A stretch of DNA of 64,000 nucleotides from Mortierella alpina. Its lineage: Eukaryota > Mortierellomycota > Mortierellomycetes > Mortierellales > Mortierellaceae. Of this stretch, positions 1-12,569 are shown piece by piece. Numbering within the stretch: position 1 is the first letter of the stretch; each line of letters starts with the position of its first letter. Made by a program: the position numbers and the translations under genes. The stretch is taken from contig JANATF010000002.1 in NCBI GenBank assembly GCA_029449245.1, positions 248,001-312,000 of the forward strand, read 5' to 3'. The notes under the pieces are model-generated. The model worked only from the letters and a program-made list of their open reading frames with translations. It ran no database searches and had not been told where the DNA came from.

Positions 1-1563
1 CTTGCTCTATGGTCATCATTACAGATACAACTCCTGAATCCTTGTCCTCGGTCATGATGCAGTACCCGGGCGGGTATACGGTTACACCACCAGACGTTGA
101 ACGGAAGGGTTTGCCCCAACCAAAATCTAATTTGGGGCCTTGAAAGTTCAAATCGTGGACACGCAGTTAGTAAAGGTATAGTGCCTATCTATCAGTTCAA
201 CGGACTAGTGGAGAGTTGGACGAGGATTTTTTTTTGTGCCTCACCTTGCAGGTCAAATCGGCACCAGTTCGTCAAGATGATGTCCGCTGTCCAGACAATG
301 CGACCGGATGGTTTGGTGTTTTGGGGGTCTTCGAAAAAGGAAATCTTGCGAGCGATGGCCTCTGGCGAAAGCTGAAGGTTCAGAGCGCCCCGCACTGCCA
401 GGGCGACACGGGAGGCAGCATCGCAGGACAGTGACAATAGATCGGAACGAGACACTGAGGCGCTGCAAAGGGGATTAAAGTTGCCATAGTAACGCCCGTT
501 GGCCATGTTTCCTTGAGGAGCTCTGACTCGTCCGTCTGCGGCCATGGCAATGCTCTCGTAGGGCGACTCTGCGCTGGATCGTCCCTCCACTCGGGGCACG
601 TTTCCGTCTTCACGAGCGCGTGTAATGGCTCCGCAAAGAAGCGAGGCCAGTGCGTCTCCTGACGATATCCACAGGCCAGAAGGGTGTTGTTCCTGGGAGG
701 CAGCGGGCGAAAAATCGTCCTTGAGTCGCTCCATTGAACTTTTGGTGAAATTCCACCTCGTGATCACTGACGGTTGCATCAAGATGGCAGGAGGTCCTGT
801 GGCGGGAGAAGGAAGGACTGTAAAAGGTGGAGGCGGTGGAAGCGCCTGTGCTGTTGACTCGACCTTTGAGAAAAACCGACCGGGATTGCGGGACCAGTCG
901 TCAGGGATTCTTGCAAGGTCGATGCTCTCGCCCCGCGCAATCTGGGCCCAGAGCTCAAGAAAGTCGAGGAAGGCACGAAGATCGGCGACCTGATGGTGGA
1001 TGGAGGACCCGACGGCGATGGTGCCACAAGAGAACTGCGTGTGGCAGATAGCACAACAGCAAGTTGAGGGTGGAAGGGGGAATGAGGATACAACGATTTA
1101 AAAACAATCAACGAAGTAGGCAAAAGCAGGTGGAATTGCATTCGCCCATGTGTACCTGAGTGACCTTGACGGCCAAGCTGCTGGACAATGGTGGAAGCAG
1201 CACTTCGGTGCGAGGCGAGAAATCTTCAGAGTCGCCCGCATAGGGCTCGTTGCTGATGCAGACCTGGAATGGGGTGCCTTGGATGTTCTCGGTATCCATT
1301 GCAATGCAAGGCTCGCCTCTTTCATTCGTGCGCACGGTGCCTGCCACAGGAGGACACAGCTCGAGTGCTTCAGCAAGAGATGCTTTCAACGTGTCAATCA
1401 CCGCCGGGGCACTGAGGTGGGTCGCCGGGCGGTAGAAGCGGTGGTTGTGGATCTGCACGGGGGGACTGATCAGATCGAGATCATGAAGCAGCACTGCAGC
1501 AGGTGGCGGCGGGCGGCCGTGCCTGCTGGTGGGCAGGATGATGCAGGTGTCCAGGGTGATCAT
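1..1563 (-). CDS. BAHD-family acyltransferase (transferase family PF02458), 3' end beyond window
   Basis: Predicted CoA-dependent O- or N-acyltransferase of the BAHD / trichothecene-3-O-acetyltransferase type; the acceptor cannot be told. Exons read on the minus strand: 1563-1156, 1034-245 and 126 to beyond position 1. Introns 1155-1035 and 244-127 are GT-AG and keep the frame. The start MITLDTC is the first Met of the open frame. Seen motifs: the catalytic HxxxD as HHQVAD just after intron 1, and the structural DFGWG created exactly at the second splice junction (CAA G joined to AT TTT GGT TGG). The last codons in the window read MMTIEQ, so only a short C-terminus is missing. Family proteins are about 430-500 residues and cytosolic. 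Substrate is inference only; neighbours give no pathway. Confidence 0.85.
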
Positions 1564-2668
1564 GGCTGCAGGTGATGGAGGGGCAGATGAGAGAGATTGC
1601 GGATGCTGCAGATCTCGGGATCCGGATGCTGATGCCTATTGGAATGTAACACCATCGTGGGGGGTTTACTGCGGAAACACATCGTATGGTCGTATGGTGT
1701 ACATGTATAGTCAGTCAGTAGTCTATGGTGGTTGGTGAACCTTAGGACCGGGCACCAGCAGGAGCGCCATTTTGATATTTCTGGGCTCAGTGGCCACAGT
1801 GCAATATTCCGCGCCCTAGTGCAGCAGGTCCATCCATGCATGTGGGACGCAATGTGGCACACATGCATGTGCCTTTTGAGCAGCCCAAGTGGTTCACTGC
1901 TCGGTGACCTTTGCACAATGCCCGAGAAGAGAAGAAAAGTCGTGCTTTATTGCCCACTTCCAGAGAAAAAAGAGCCGTCGTAGGTGAATGAACCAGCTAT
2001 CGCTTACTACAAGGCTCTCCACCGCCTCACGTCCCTGAATATTCGTTTCGATCCTTGTCTCATGCCGCCTTCCGTCCTTGAATCTCTGCTCGAGAACAAA
2101 GCATTCATCCCCCGTATTCTCTGGTCGTGCGTAACATGCCTTGCCGTATGTATACCTTTGCAGAAAGTGTGGATGTTGTGTTTAATCTCCTCCTCTCTAA
2201 CCCATTATGAGACGGCGTTCTTTATATCGTGACCACGCTGGAGGTGCCGGCATCCAACGCATTTGCTCCTCCCTCCCATCTCGGTTCTAGAAACGCAGAT
2301 TCATAAAAGATGGCGGTCGCCTTCACGGATGACAAGCACTATGAAACAATATGCGGCATCGCAAAGCATATTGTCGTTCCTTTGATGCAACACCCGTGGC
2401 ATGCATGCCTTCTCGTCTTATGGACAGCCTATAAGGTGGGCAATGATCTTGAAGAGGCCGCTGTGATGAGTGAAAAACGACAAAGACCATTATGGACAGA
2501 GCAGGGTGCGTTGTTGCTCTTTGCTTTGTCGATTCATATATTAACTAGTGTGCCCGCTACGTTTCCTTGATAACACCTCATATCTCGGTGTTCTATGGCC
2601 TATTCAATCCAATAATGATACATGACTATATGCTCAAAGAAAAAACAATTGTATCATTTGTGCCGTGC
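1564..2668. other. Intergenic, nothing recognised
   Basis: This stretch separates the 5' end of the acyltransferase from the 3' end of the Fanzor-like gene. Only short frames without codon-like composition are open. Fanzor guide RNAs usually lie next to the 3' end of their nuclease gene, so the part just below 2669 (about 2300-2668) is where one would look, but no structure was recognised by eye. Confidence 0.5.
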
Positions 2669-5600
2669 TTACCTAGTTTCATGTTCTCCAACATGAGCCG
2701 CGATTGCAGATGTCTGTTCGAGGCTGAGGGGTCTGGTGTCCTGGAAAGAGTCGCAGGGGTCGGTAGGTTTGCGTGGCAGGGACTTGGGCCGGGCGTAGCG
2801 GCTGTAGGGAGGAATGGGCCACGGCGGCATCCACTGGGTTGAATCCCCAAACACCAAATTGCGCATCGCAATCGAGGCGTAGGAGATCAGAATGCCAATG
2901 GCAGCGTTGCTGTCCCTAGGCCGAGTTGCGTAACCGCATTGAACGGCCACGCAACTCGGGTTAGTGCAGACAACGCTGCCGTGGACCCGGACCGACCTGA
3001 TCTCGGTGCCTCTCAAGCGCGAAGACCTCGCCAACTGCAGCTTATTATAGCAATGCACACACACCTGGGACGTATTGTACTCATCCGTGAGTGCCACAAT
3101 CGTGTCCAATCGCAGTAGTTGATGGCGCAGCCATTTTCCACCCCACTTCAAGTGGCCCCCAATTCTCGCGCCAACCCCACTGCCCGCGGTGCCGTACGCC
3201 ATGATCGTCACTGTCTCGGGTTTGGCCTTTGGACAAGTAGCTGGGTAGGCGAGATGCTGGTTCGTAGAAAGCCCTAGGCCGTGGCGCAATGTATGCACTG
3301 CTGGTTGGTGGTACCGGCGACAACCGCTGCAAAACCCCGTCCTTGGGTCGACTGTCGGGTTCGAGGTGGACTCTGCAACATTGGCGAGGGCGTGGTCCGT
3401 AATGCTCTTTTTCAGATTCGATGCTGTCTTGGCGAGTGCACGGGCCTTCCGAAGCTCTTGGGTCTTGCGCATGCGGATGAGGGCGGGCGATGCCTCCATG
3501 CGCTGGAGGGGTCCGTGAGCCTTTTGGCGAACTCTTGCTGCATGGGCGACGTCCTCGAGAGTGATGGCTCCAGTCAGTGAATTCTCTGGTCGAGAAATCT
3601 CTTTCATGTGCCAGTGGGCTTGCTCAGCATCGCTCGCCTTGGTCTCTTTGAACACCACGTCGCTGCTCCCGCTGTCATCGTTATCGCTGAGGTTGGCCTC
3701 TAGCTTCCTCTTCCCCTTGGCCCTTTTGTTCAGTCTCCGGAGGCGTTCGCCTTGCAGTTTCTTCGTAAATGACACCATCTGCAGGTTACGGGCTTTGACA
3801 CGATGAGGTCGAGGGAGCCTTATTTGCGACAAGTCGTGCTTCTTCGTATCCAGAGCCATGCTGTTGGCTTTGCTGTTGGCGTTGGTGCCCTCCAAGTCCA
3901 TATTCGCGTCCATATCGATTGCGAGCTTGTTTGATGGGACATCACCTTCCATCTCTAACATTGATGAAGAAACAAATCGAAAGAAGGAAGCGAGGTTATT
4001 TTCTCGTTCCCGCCCCCATCTTTTCATATTTATCAGCAGTCAACTTACCAGACAGGACGCTGTAAGGGTTGCCGTATAGTGTCCTGTATCGAATCAAGTG
4101 GCTCTCGACCTCTGCAAGTGTTTGTTGTTGGCCCTCCAGTGTCACACGAACCCCCGGGTCTCCTCCTCCAAAAGCAAGAAGCTTTGACGGATCTTGCATT
4201 ACCTCATGAACAATTGGGGTGATATCCAGACGCGCTGGCTCCTCTTCTGCCTGGTGGGCGTGCCAGAGAACCTTGATTGGCGTTGGTGCTTTGGCGTCCG
4301 GCTTTCCTCCCGCTTTGTCTCTCATGACCTTTTCGATCTTTTGCCAATAATACTGTTCTCGTCTAAGCTGGAAAAGCTCTTGCTTGGCTGAAAAAGCTTG
4401 CTGTGAATCGGGTCCGTAATCTTTCTTTATCAGCTTGAGCCTGTTTGCTGAGTCTTTGGCGTTCTTGGTCAATTGGTCCACAGCCTGTTCCACATCCGCA
4501 TGGCTTGTTCCCATCGACTCCCAGTGAATGCGCTCAGAGGCCCAGACGTGGGAGACTTTGCTTCCCTTGTTGTATGTGAGAACCCGTTGCTCATACTGAC
4601 TTGTCAACTGCTGTCCGCACCGTGGCCATCCGGATGGAAGTAATTTTCCTGACAATCGGATCCGATTCTTGTCGACAAAAATGAGCCTAGTGGAAACGTT
4701 ACAACCGGAGGAAAAGAGGCGTGAGTGGTATAGACAATAAACAGATAGAGGGAGTTCATATCAGCAGTGCCTTACTTATTTCCGAATTCAATATTGTGGT
4801 CGCGGCAGAGCTGCTTGATAAGGTCCATGCTGAAGAATCCCGATAGAACTGACTCGTGGTTTCTGGGCATAGAGGCATTACTCGCCGAGGTAATGAGGCC
4901 ACCTGATGGACCGACAACGTCAAACTTGTTTGGACTTGAATTAGCCAATACCTCATAAACCACTGCTGGTGACAACAACAGTGCTGGAGTCGAACCGACA
5001 GCTAGCCTTGGGGAGAAGCGACGTTGGAATCGGTGTAGACCAACCGCTGACAAGAATGCCTCGGCAATGAGGACCATTGGTGCGAAGAGTACGACATGGG
5101 GCGTTGGGTCGCGATGTCCTTTCTCTGTAGGCACACGCTTCGGAGTGAATGGCCGGAGCGCGTTGACAATCTGCTTTACGGCAGCCAACTCACGATCAGT
5201 CGCCTCCATCTTTCTGAGCAAGTTCTTGCGGACGTATCCCTTGGTCACATCCCGTTCGATATAAGGCGAGTGAGTGAGGGTGTTAACCACCACGAATAGG
5301 CTGTTGATCTGACGAGCACTTGATTCTCGTGTGGGCTGGGTGAACTCTGTCTCGTCATCAAGTTCATGGTCCTCGTCATTATCTTGACTTGGTGGGCGAG
5401 CGTCATGTATCTCATCTGCCTCTTGCTCCTCCTCTTCGGGGTCAACACCAGGCTGAGGATCTTCATCGTCGTCCTCTATCTCGTCCTCGAGTTCAACAGA
5501 CGGGGCAGTTGCTTGTGCGTTGGCGATGGCCTCCTGTTGTCTGGCATGGATGGTGGCGATTGGCGGCTTGGAGGATCGAGGAGGTTCGACCTGTTGCAGA

Positions 5601-8025
5601 CTTGCCAGGCTCGCAATAATTGCTGCGATGCGTGGTGCCGCCATCTCTTCCGATGAATATTTACGGACTACACGGGCCAACTCATTACATCTGTCTTTGA
5701 CCATCTCTGTCCATCGCGATCGAGATATGGTGCCCTGGGCGGACTCCGACCTCGCAAGGTCTCGGTTCTCCTTCTTGATGGCCTCTTCTACTCGTCGCTG
5801 CTCATATCTGCGGAAACGACTCGGGGCAAGGAGCAAACGCAGGGCGTTCAAAGCGGTGTACTTGAACGATTTCTTGTAATGCGCCTGCGACCAATGGTTA
5901 TTCACCGACACTGCAGCTTGGCTTACATGAAGGGCGGCTGTGTGGCTGAGACCCCTGGGTGTAGGCTGGAAGGAATACCCTGCTGTCGCTACTTGCTCAG
6001 CAATGGCGGTCCAGAGTGGAGTGCTGTCAACCTTGCATGGTACGCTTGTCGAGGTGGTGTCGGAGCGAACATGAGTCAGTGTCTTCTTGATATAATGGCT
6101 GGAAAGGATGCGGAATCGTTCATCCTGCAATGTTCTCGGAAGGCCTGCATTTTCCTCGATAGAGTTTTGGAAGCCTTTGGTGATAGCGGCGACATTAAGC
6201 GTGCTCTGGAACCCTTGTCGTTGGAACGGCTTTGGCACAAGGGACGATAATTGAAATTGGTACATAGAGGGCCTCTCATCGTCGTTCCTGTAGGCACCTC
6301 CTGCCGCGACCTATTGATGCAGACGATTTGATTCCATGAGTAGGCTAGACGATCAGCAAAGTGACATCGCGCCTTTCTTAGCAATGTCTTTCATATTGGA
6401 GTTGCACGTACAATGATCGCTGTCATATGAGCGACGGTGAAAGCATCGGAAACAACTGGTGCCATCTCCCGTTGAACCCGCTGGACCTCTTCCAATATCA
6501 ACCCGTCGTTCTTCGTGGTGACGTGCTCCTCCCGAATGATTCTGTTGAACTTGGTGGTACAGATACGGAGCTGGGATTCGTCCTCTTCCGGTTCATCTGC
6601 GAGAGTACTGATGTCGTTTAGAGTCTGAATATCAACAATCTGTGAGTGAGGACTCGGACCGCCGTCGTTGCCGGGGTCGTTTCCTTGCAACTGACCCCAG
6701 AGATTCCTGTAATCCTCCTTGGGTTCGTTAGGGTCGGGGTGAGCAAAAGCAGATGCACCATCTCGACCCAATCCCCACTCTGCGGTCCAGATGGTGTAGA
6801 GCATCGACCGGAGGATGTCATGCCAAAGTTGCAGTCGTTCCTCTGACCGATGTGGCTGTATGCACATCTTCATTGAGCATGTGATGGCCGCTGACACTCC
6901 GTATATGACCTTGGCTGCGCGGTCAACGATGCCGTTAGGGAGAGTCTTCTTGCTCAATTCCCTTTTCAATATCTCCTCGTACGCCTCCCTCTGAAGCTCT
7001 TCCCTTGTTTTGTCCTTTGGGATCTTCCACAAGCGCTTGCTGATAAGTGCTGAGATAGACTTTTGCGAAAGCTCCTTGACTTTGAGCAGACTATAAAAAA
7101 GTAAAAAAAAAAACAGTCGGTATTACGCCTTTAAAATCACCCCGAGATTCTTCTACTTTGTTTTCTTTTGATCTTTCGCGCTTACCAGGCGCATATTAAA
7201 GCCTCTTTGTCTTTGGAATGATCGAGTGTGGAGCGCTTGTACTCGCGAGCATCCTCACGGAAGGTTGCGGCTGGTGTGGATTGTGGTGGTTGCGCGATGT
7301 TCTTGACTGCAGGTGCTGGGCGGGGTGTTGCCTTTGTACAAGTCAAGACACTTATTGTTGAGACGCCACCAAAAGAGTCCTTGACCCAAAATAGCCCGAT
7401 TGTCATATTGGGTGGTGACAACGCATGGTAGACTTGGGGGTGACGCGCGGAGGAGATGACAATGATATCGATGTTAAAAAACACCGCAGCAATCCAGATC
7501 AGCAAATCCGTCCGTGGGATATCGAGAGACCGAGAGTTTTCTGGGTCGACAATGAGCCGTACGCCGCCTTGATCAATCAAGTGGACGACCCATTGACCTA
7601 ATTGGACTTGTTGGCTCGGACTGGAGCCTTCGCTGCTGAGGAGCGGAACCAATCCAAGGCGTAAAAGCTTATCGTGCGCCTTCCTGATATCCTCGTTGAA
7701 AGAAACATTCTGCAGTTCGTCCCTCGCTCTCTCTAGTCGTTCTTGGAGCCGTGTATCTAACTGGCAGGGGTGATCCTTCGGTGGGCCTTGACTCCACTCT
7801 TCCGGCCATACGACGCGGTCCCACAACGCTAATATAGCAAGAAAAACAGTGTCAGAAATTGTATGGAAGCTAGCTTGCTGCAGAAACAGGCCATGCGTGA
7901 AAATCGTGTGCAGAGAGTACCATACCTTGGACGCACAGAGGCGGGCTACGCAGTATCGGTGATGATGGTGCTACTACGTTGGTGGCGTCGGGTGGGCGAG
8001 CGTGCATAGTTTCTGCTGAAGACAT
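2669..8025 (-). CDS. Fanzor-like RuvC RNA-guided nuclease (eukaryotic TnpB homologue), about 1626 aa
   Basis: Exons 8025-7926, 7828-7186, 7090-6412, 6310-4776, 4686-4049 and 3954-2669; all five introns (89-101 nt) are GT-AG and the joined length is 1627 codons including the stop. The C-terminal third carries the TnpB/Fanzor signature: RuvC-I Asp in GGGDPGVR (about residue 1162), the Fanzor-style glutamate in TDEYNTSQVC (about 1490) followed by a zinc finger (CVHC ... CTNPSC), and RuvC-III Asp in RPRDSNAAIG (about 1546). All three acidic residues are present, so catalysis is plausible. Family knowledge: Fanzors use an RNA from the end of their element to cut DNA. The first ~1000 residues are unusual: exon 2 has a faint OTU-like stretch (low confidence) and exon 4 an acidic run near residues 750-790. 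The protein is much longer than characterised Fanzors of roughly 500-1000 residues. It lies just inside an LTR copy at 8130-8396. Confidence 0.8.
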
Positions 8026-8129
8026 CTCGGAGAGTTGAAGAAAGGAAGCTTGTGCAGTAACTTGAGCTTTTGTAGTGGCGCTCGTCTCCTGTGGTGCCGT
8101 GACGCGGCACCCTTAACTTAGGCTTAGTA

Positions 8130-8396
8130 TGTGGGAGCTAGAGAAGGTTGCCTTCTTATCAACCGATTTGCGCTCCATACAGGTAGGAACGAGCTGGGGG
8201 AGCTTAGACAGTACCACGCATACATAAAGGCCTTCTCATCAACCGACTTGCGCTCCATACAGAGAGAACACTTTACTAGAAGGGCCATCCAAACTATCTG
8301 AGAAAATAACCACCGAGAACCACTATGAACCCAAACTCGCGAGACGAGGCGACCACTATGAGCGGACTGCCCTCGCCCTCCCACGATTCTACGACA
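8130..8396 (-). repeat. LTR copy A (267 bp, TG...CA)
   Basis: On the minus strand this segment starts TGTCGTAGAATCG and ends CTAGCTCCCACA, the TG...CA form of a retrotransposon LTR. A second copy of exactly the same length lies at 14969-15235 on the plus strand. Both are preceded by a shared purine-rich run, GGGAAGTTCGAGGGGG (here 8397-8412), which looks like a polypurine tract, so each is probably a 3' LTR that has lost its internal region. Inside, a motif beginning TGGAGCGCAA occurs twice. No coding retroelement part adjoins this copy. Confidence 0.7.
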
Positions 8397-9342
8397 CCCC
8401 CTCGAACTTCCCACACCACAATGTGCTGATCACGTGCCGATACAACCTAGATGCCCCATCATTGAAGCAACCCAAGTTGTTCCAAACTGCAAAGAGCACC
8501 GCGCAGCCTAACGAGAAGCCATCTTCGTCAAGCCCATGCAAAATCATGCAGCAGTTGCTGTAGTTTTCCTCGTAGCAGGCTCTGGCATAGTCGCAGATAT
8601 CATGGCTGAGGATGACAAGAAACCCAGCGAAAATTATTTCGTCGGTCTCGCAGCGAAGGTCGTGTACATGATCATAGATGGCTGACTGCCCATACCCGAC
8701 GGATTCGAATGACTTGTACACTAAAGCGTTAGCGATATCACGCATGCCCGAGGGATATCCTGCAGCGCTGGACCTTCGCTCGATGGCATTGGTGCAAGAG
8801 TTGTATATAGTGGCAGCCTTGATCAAATCCACTACACGATCCGGCACAGACACGACCTTGCGAGCGGCTTCTTCGTATGCAACCCATTCGTCATCATATG
8901 TCGGCCGACTCCTCCAGTAATCGGAAAAAAGAGCGTCCACGAGCAGCAACCCGGCATCCTCCCAAGCGTCAAGACCAGAAGTCTTGAACATCAGACCACC
9001 GTAGACAACACCAACGTCGTAGAGCATCAGCGAATAGTCTGAATGCAGCAGGGAGTGTCGAGCGATTGCAGTCAACTCCAGCTCAGAGCGCTCTAGCCGA
9101 GTCATGCGCCGAGCCTTGGTGTAGTTTTCGGGCATGTATTCAAATCTTCTTCCGTCGACATTCCAGTACTGCAATAGCCTGGTCATCGTTTCTAGCACAA
9201 AGCCAGACTCGGAAGGCACGACCTTGTCCAACTCGAGGCGAGCATTGTCGGAAACTCTGAGTGACGAGTTTTCTCCCACGAACAGACCACCGACAAACTG
9301 GACGCATTGACGAGCACACGTATTCCTTGGAATGGGTGACAT
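8389..9342 (-). CDS. Unrecognised 317-aa protein, 3' end overrun by LTR repeat
   Basis: One long open frame from MSPIPRN to a stop inside the LTR-linked repeat. Sequence is well mixed and protein-like with no signal peptide or membrane span. I do not recognise the family. The segment around ILSHDICDYARACYEENYSN is loosely reminiscent of the NSE metal-binding region of class I terpene cyclases, but no DDxxD-type motif was found, so that reading is weak. The final residues (about GKFEGVS) are encoded by the purine tract and LTR sequence shared with 14953-14980, so the native C-terminus appears to have been replaced by the repeat insertion. It may be a truncated gene. Confidence 0.5.
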   Translation of the reverse strand: MSPIPRNTCARQCVQFVGGLFVGENSSLRVSDNARLELDKVVPSESGFVLETMTRLLQYWNVDGRRFEYMPENYTKARRMTRLERSELELTAIARHSLLHSDYSLMLYDVGVVYGGLMFKTSGLDAWEDAGLLLVDALFSDYWRSRPTYDDEWVAYEEAARKVVSVPDRVVDLIKAATIYNSCTNAIERRSSAAGYPSGMRDIANALVYKSFESVGYGQSAIYDHVHDLRCETDEIIFAGFLVILSHDICDYARACYEENYSNCCMILHGLDEDGFSLGCAVLFAVWNNLGCFNDGASRLYRHVISTLWCGKFEGVS

Positions 9343-11372
9343 GCTCTATAACAGCCCAATTTAAGAAAACACGGAGTATCCTTTGTTAGTCGGATTGAAA
9401 CGAGCTCAGTTTTGGATGACCCAAGAGTTGTTGTTGGGAGACTTCAGATGACAAGCTCATAGTTTATGACATATTCATACCTTGTAATGGATGATGGATG
9501 ATGTGTCTGTATGCGTGCGGGATTTGTATAGGGGTGGGTTTTCTTGTGTGCGTTCTTCGTTTCGTTTAGACAGTGTAAGTATGCGGTGGGCGTTGAAAAT
9601 TCGGTGTTTTTATAGTTGTCCCACAACGTGTGTAGTCCATCGCGATGGAGTGCATGGGTTAGAATGATAAAAGCAATCGAGCCATAAAGCCCATGCCCAC
9701 ACATTTGCGTGAGCAGAATTTCTTTGGTAAGCACAATGGGTCATGCAGGAAGAATAGTATGGTAAAGAAAAAGTCGAGGAGAAATCTCACCCCCAAGTAA
9801 AGCGGTAGAGCAATGGATTTCTAAGGCATAATCTACTTTGGCTTCTAATGGGAACAAGGCAAATGCATCATAGACTACATGGAAGGAAAAAAGCGCGGGC
9901 TCATGGCCGCATCAAAACTTAAAAAAAAAATTCATGGGAACCGTAGAAAAGTTCAGGGGCATTCAAGCACAGCACGTTACCAGATCTTCAATGGCGCGTT
10001 ATAGGCCATGTTTGCTTCAGGGCGAGTGCGTAATATCTTCTCCATTCATGTTGATGCCAGTGGATGGCGACTGCTCTGTCAAACATTTTAAGGAATAAGT
10101 ATCTGAACACGATCACTTACACAGTGCATGTTTTGCGGCCTTGCCAACCTCATCTTGTAATGTTTGCTTTGTCAACAGGGATGACTGGCTCGTAGCAGCC
10201 AAGTGTTCATTGCCACCCACTACACCGCACTACAGCAACCTAAGGTGCCCTGTAACCAAAATTGGCCTTCCTCGACAGACCTTGCTGATGCCCACCTGCC
10301 AAGCCTGTGATATGAACTCCATCAGGAGAAGCTGCGAACACGTTTCTTTTTGGAACCTCCAGCTATTCAAAAGACGCTATAACCTCTGTGCCCCCTCTTA
10401 CTCCATGCATCATAGGCTGTATACCTTCCTAGGTCCTTAGTCGAGACACTCCTTACTCCTTGCTGCGTACATGCAGCTTAGCCCTCATGAGCGGTCATTC
10501 CACCTGCTTCCATTTGATATGCCAAACCATTCATGGCTCTTTAACGCTCGAAAGACTGGTCGACACTAGGCATATGGGTTGTAGGACTTGAAAGAAAGCC
10601 TGAGGAAAGCACTATCGCTTCAATGTAAATTGCCATTACCACCCTCTCTATGAATCTAGGTTTTCAAGGTAACGCACGCCGCCCGGTTAGGAATCACGCG
10701 AATCGTTATCCAAGATAAATTTGGCGACAACCTTATGCGAACGTAAACATCAGCGATGGCAGACGCAGGCTAGTCAGTCGGCTCCGTCAACCCGAGATGC
10801 TATCACCCCACACTTCTTGAAGAGTCATTAAAGGAGCTGACCCAGCACCGGTTACAAAAAAGGTCATGTGAACCAAGCTCTACTTAGGATACTCGGACAA
10901 GGTGGTAAATATTAATACGTGTAAATACAAGTTGTACCGCTCTGAAGTTGTCTTTTATCCCTGTTGGCCACTAGCATATTCGTCGCTTGCCTTTTGTTAG
11001 GAGGTGGAGGTTAAGGAGTATCAGGACTACAACACATTTTGGTTCTGAGCGAGTTTGGAGCGATGGTAGACGCGCTGGATCCAAAACATTATTGGCTTCA
11101 CTCAAATTTGTTTTCTTGGGGGATAAGACTCGTTTCCGTGTCGCTCCCTTGGTGCATGTCGTCCAGCAGGTCGAGCACTGACACTTCTGTCGTAAGAGTA
11201 CTCAGAATCGAGGCTGCAAAAACACTTCGCCACCTTTCCACATCCACCAGCTTTAGACGAACAACCGTCCTTTTGTCTGCCACCTTCCCTGCTCTGCTAT
11301 GGCGGATACCCCGGGGTGTTCGTGAACTGGCCTACGAGAGTGATCAGTGATCAAGAATCTTCACTGGTTGCT
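9343..11372. other. Intergenic, nothing recognised
   Basis: About 2 kb with AT-rich runs, scattered stops in all frames, and no protein similarity that I can recognise. Small frames at 9444-9734 and 10141-10440 have no coding features beyond being open. Confidence 0.5.
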
Positions 11373-11380
11373 CTACCATC

Positions 11381-11667
11381 TAGGGATTGGAACCGGTTCT
11401 CGGCGCGCCGCGGTCTCGACAATTTGCCTGCGCCAAAGAATTGACCGCCCCTAATTTTTAACCGACGGTTCTTTTTTTTATCAAGAATCTCGACTTACAG
11501 CGAGCAGAAAGACTCAATCGAGCATCGAAAACAGGGTTAAGGACGGCCACTGAAGCTCGTGATTGGCTAGAGAGCTGAGAGCCCGTTGACCGGCGGTTTT
11601 AACCGGTTCGATATATATTCGGGCAAGGTTTGACCGGTGCAGGATCTTTGACTGGTTCCAATCCCTA
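11381..11667. mobile_element. hAT-type MITE, 287 bp, with 8-bp target duplication
   Basis: The left end reads TAGGGATTGGAACCGGTTC and the right end is its inverted counterpart (GACTGGTTCCAATCCCTA). The element is flanked on both sides by the identical 8-mer CTACCATC (11373-11380 and 11668-11675), the target-site duplication length expected for hAT transposons. Several AACCGGTT-like palindromes fill the interior and there is no coding capacity, so it is a non-autonomous element. Confidence 0.85.
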
Positions 11668-11798
11668 CTACCATCACTTACGTGGTCATATGACAGGAAA
11701 GGCAGGACATTATCCGCCATATTTGCCACCGCTCCTTCTCTCATTTCTCTTTCTCCTCTTTTCAACACACACATCCGCTCTCATCACTTCCTCGAAGC

Positions 11799-12569
11799 AT
11801 GCTATCTCCCGGCTTGCTTCCCAACACCCATCCCCCTCCGCCCGAGCATGCACCAGCCATGCCACATCCGCTTGTGGCTGGGCGCTCGCCCAACGGGGTC
11901 TCGCTTGTACGAGGTATGTTTTTCAGCGAACTCACAGCAGACACTGAGATAGGCATTCTCTTTTCCAGCTATTGACCTCCTCGTTCCCACCCGCGGAAAT
12001 AGACCCACGCGGACCCCTTCTCCAGGTACTTTAAGTGCCTACCACCACCACCAGCCGTCTGTCGCTGGACACCCACAAGTGTCTGGAACATTCCTCCCCA
12101 GGAGTGCCATCCAGACAGCTGCGCGGAGCTGACGCCAGTCAGCGTGCAAGCCAGACATAATGGTAAGCGTCTGCCATGCAACGTACATGTGAGGACTTGA
12201 TTCTGTGTCAACAAAACTCACTCCCTCGTTTTATCTTTATGACATGCTCTAGCTCTCCCCAACTGCAAGATTTAGCTAGCTAAATTGTCATTTGAGTTGT
12301 GCCATTATTGGATAAAGTTATGTTAGGCCTGTGATGGAAATTTGGTAATATGATTTTCGCATGGTCATTTATTTGTTCCCACAGACGCTCTCGATGAACG
12401 CATGCGCGTCCTCAAAAAGGCTGCAGAGAGCTTCGAGCGTTCAAGGTGGCTGCCAAGGACATTTCTTACGACGACAAGTTACACAAAGTATCTCAACCGG
12501 CCTCCAACCGCTGTCCCTGACGGTGCTGCGGCGGCTGCGCAGCCACTATGCCGCATTGAATCTACCTAG
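11799..12569 (+). CDS. Possible small spliced gene, exon model uncertain
   Basis: ATG at 11799 opens a Pro/His-rich frame (MLSPGLLPNTH...) that meets a plausible donor at 11914 (gtatgt) and an acceptor at 11968. Further on, a donor at 12163 (gtaagc) and an acceptor at 12384 (cccacag) join a frame reading VQARHN to DALDERMRVLKKAAESFE, which looks coding and ends at TAG 12567-12569. The middle segment needs a different phase from the first, so one junction is wrong or there is another small intron. No family recognised. Confidence 0.3.

Noticed and set aside
3996-7826. Treating the blocks of the Fanzor-like locus as separate genes
   Set aside because: Each block is joined to the next by consensus GT-AG introns of 89-101 nt in the right phase, and the total is an exact multiple of three.
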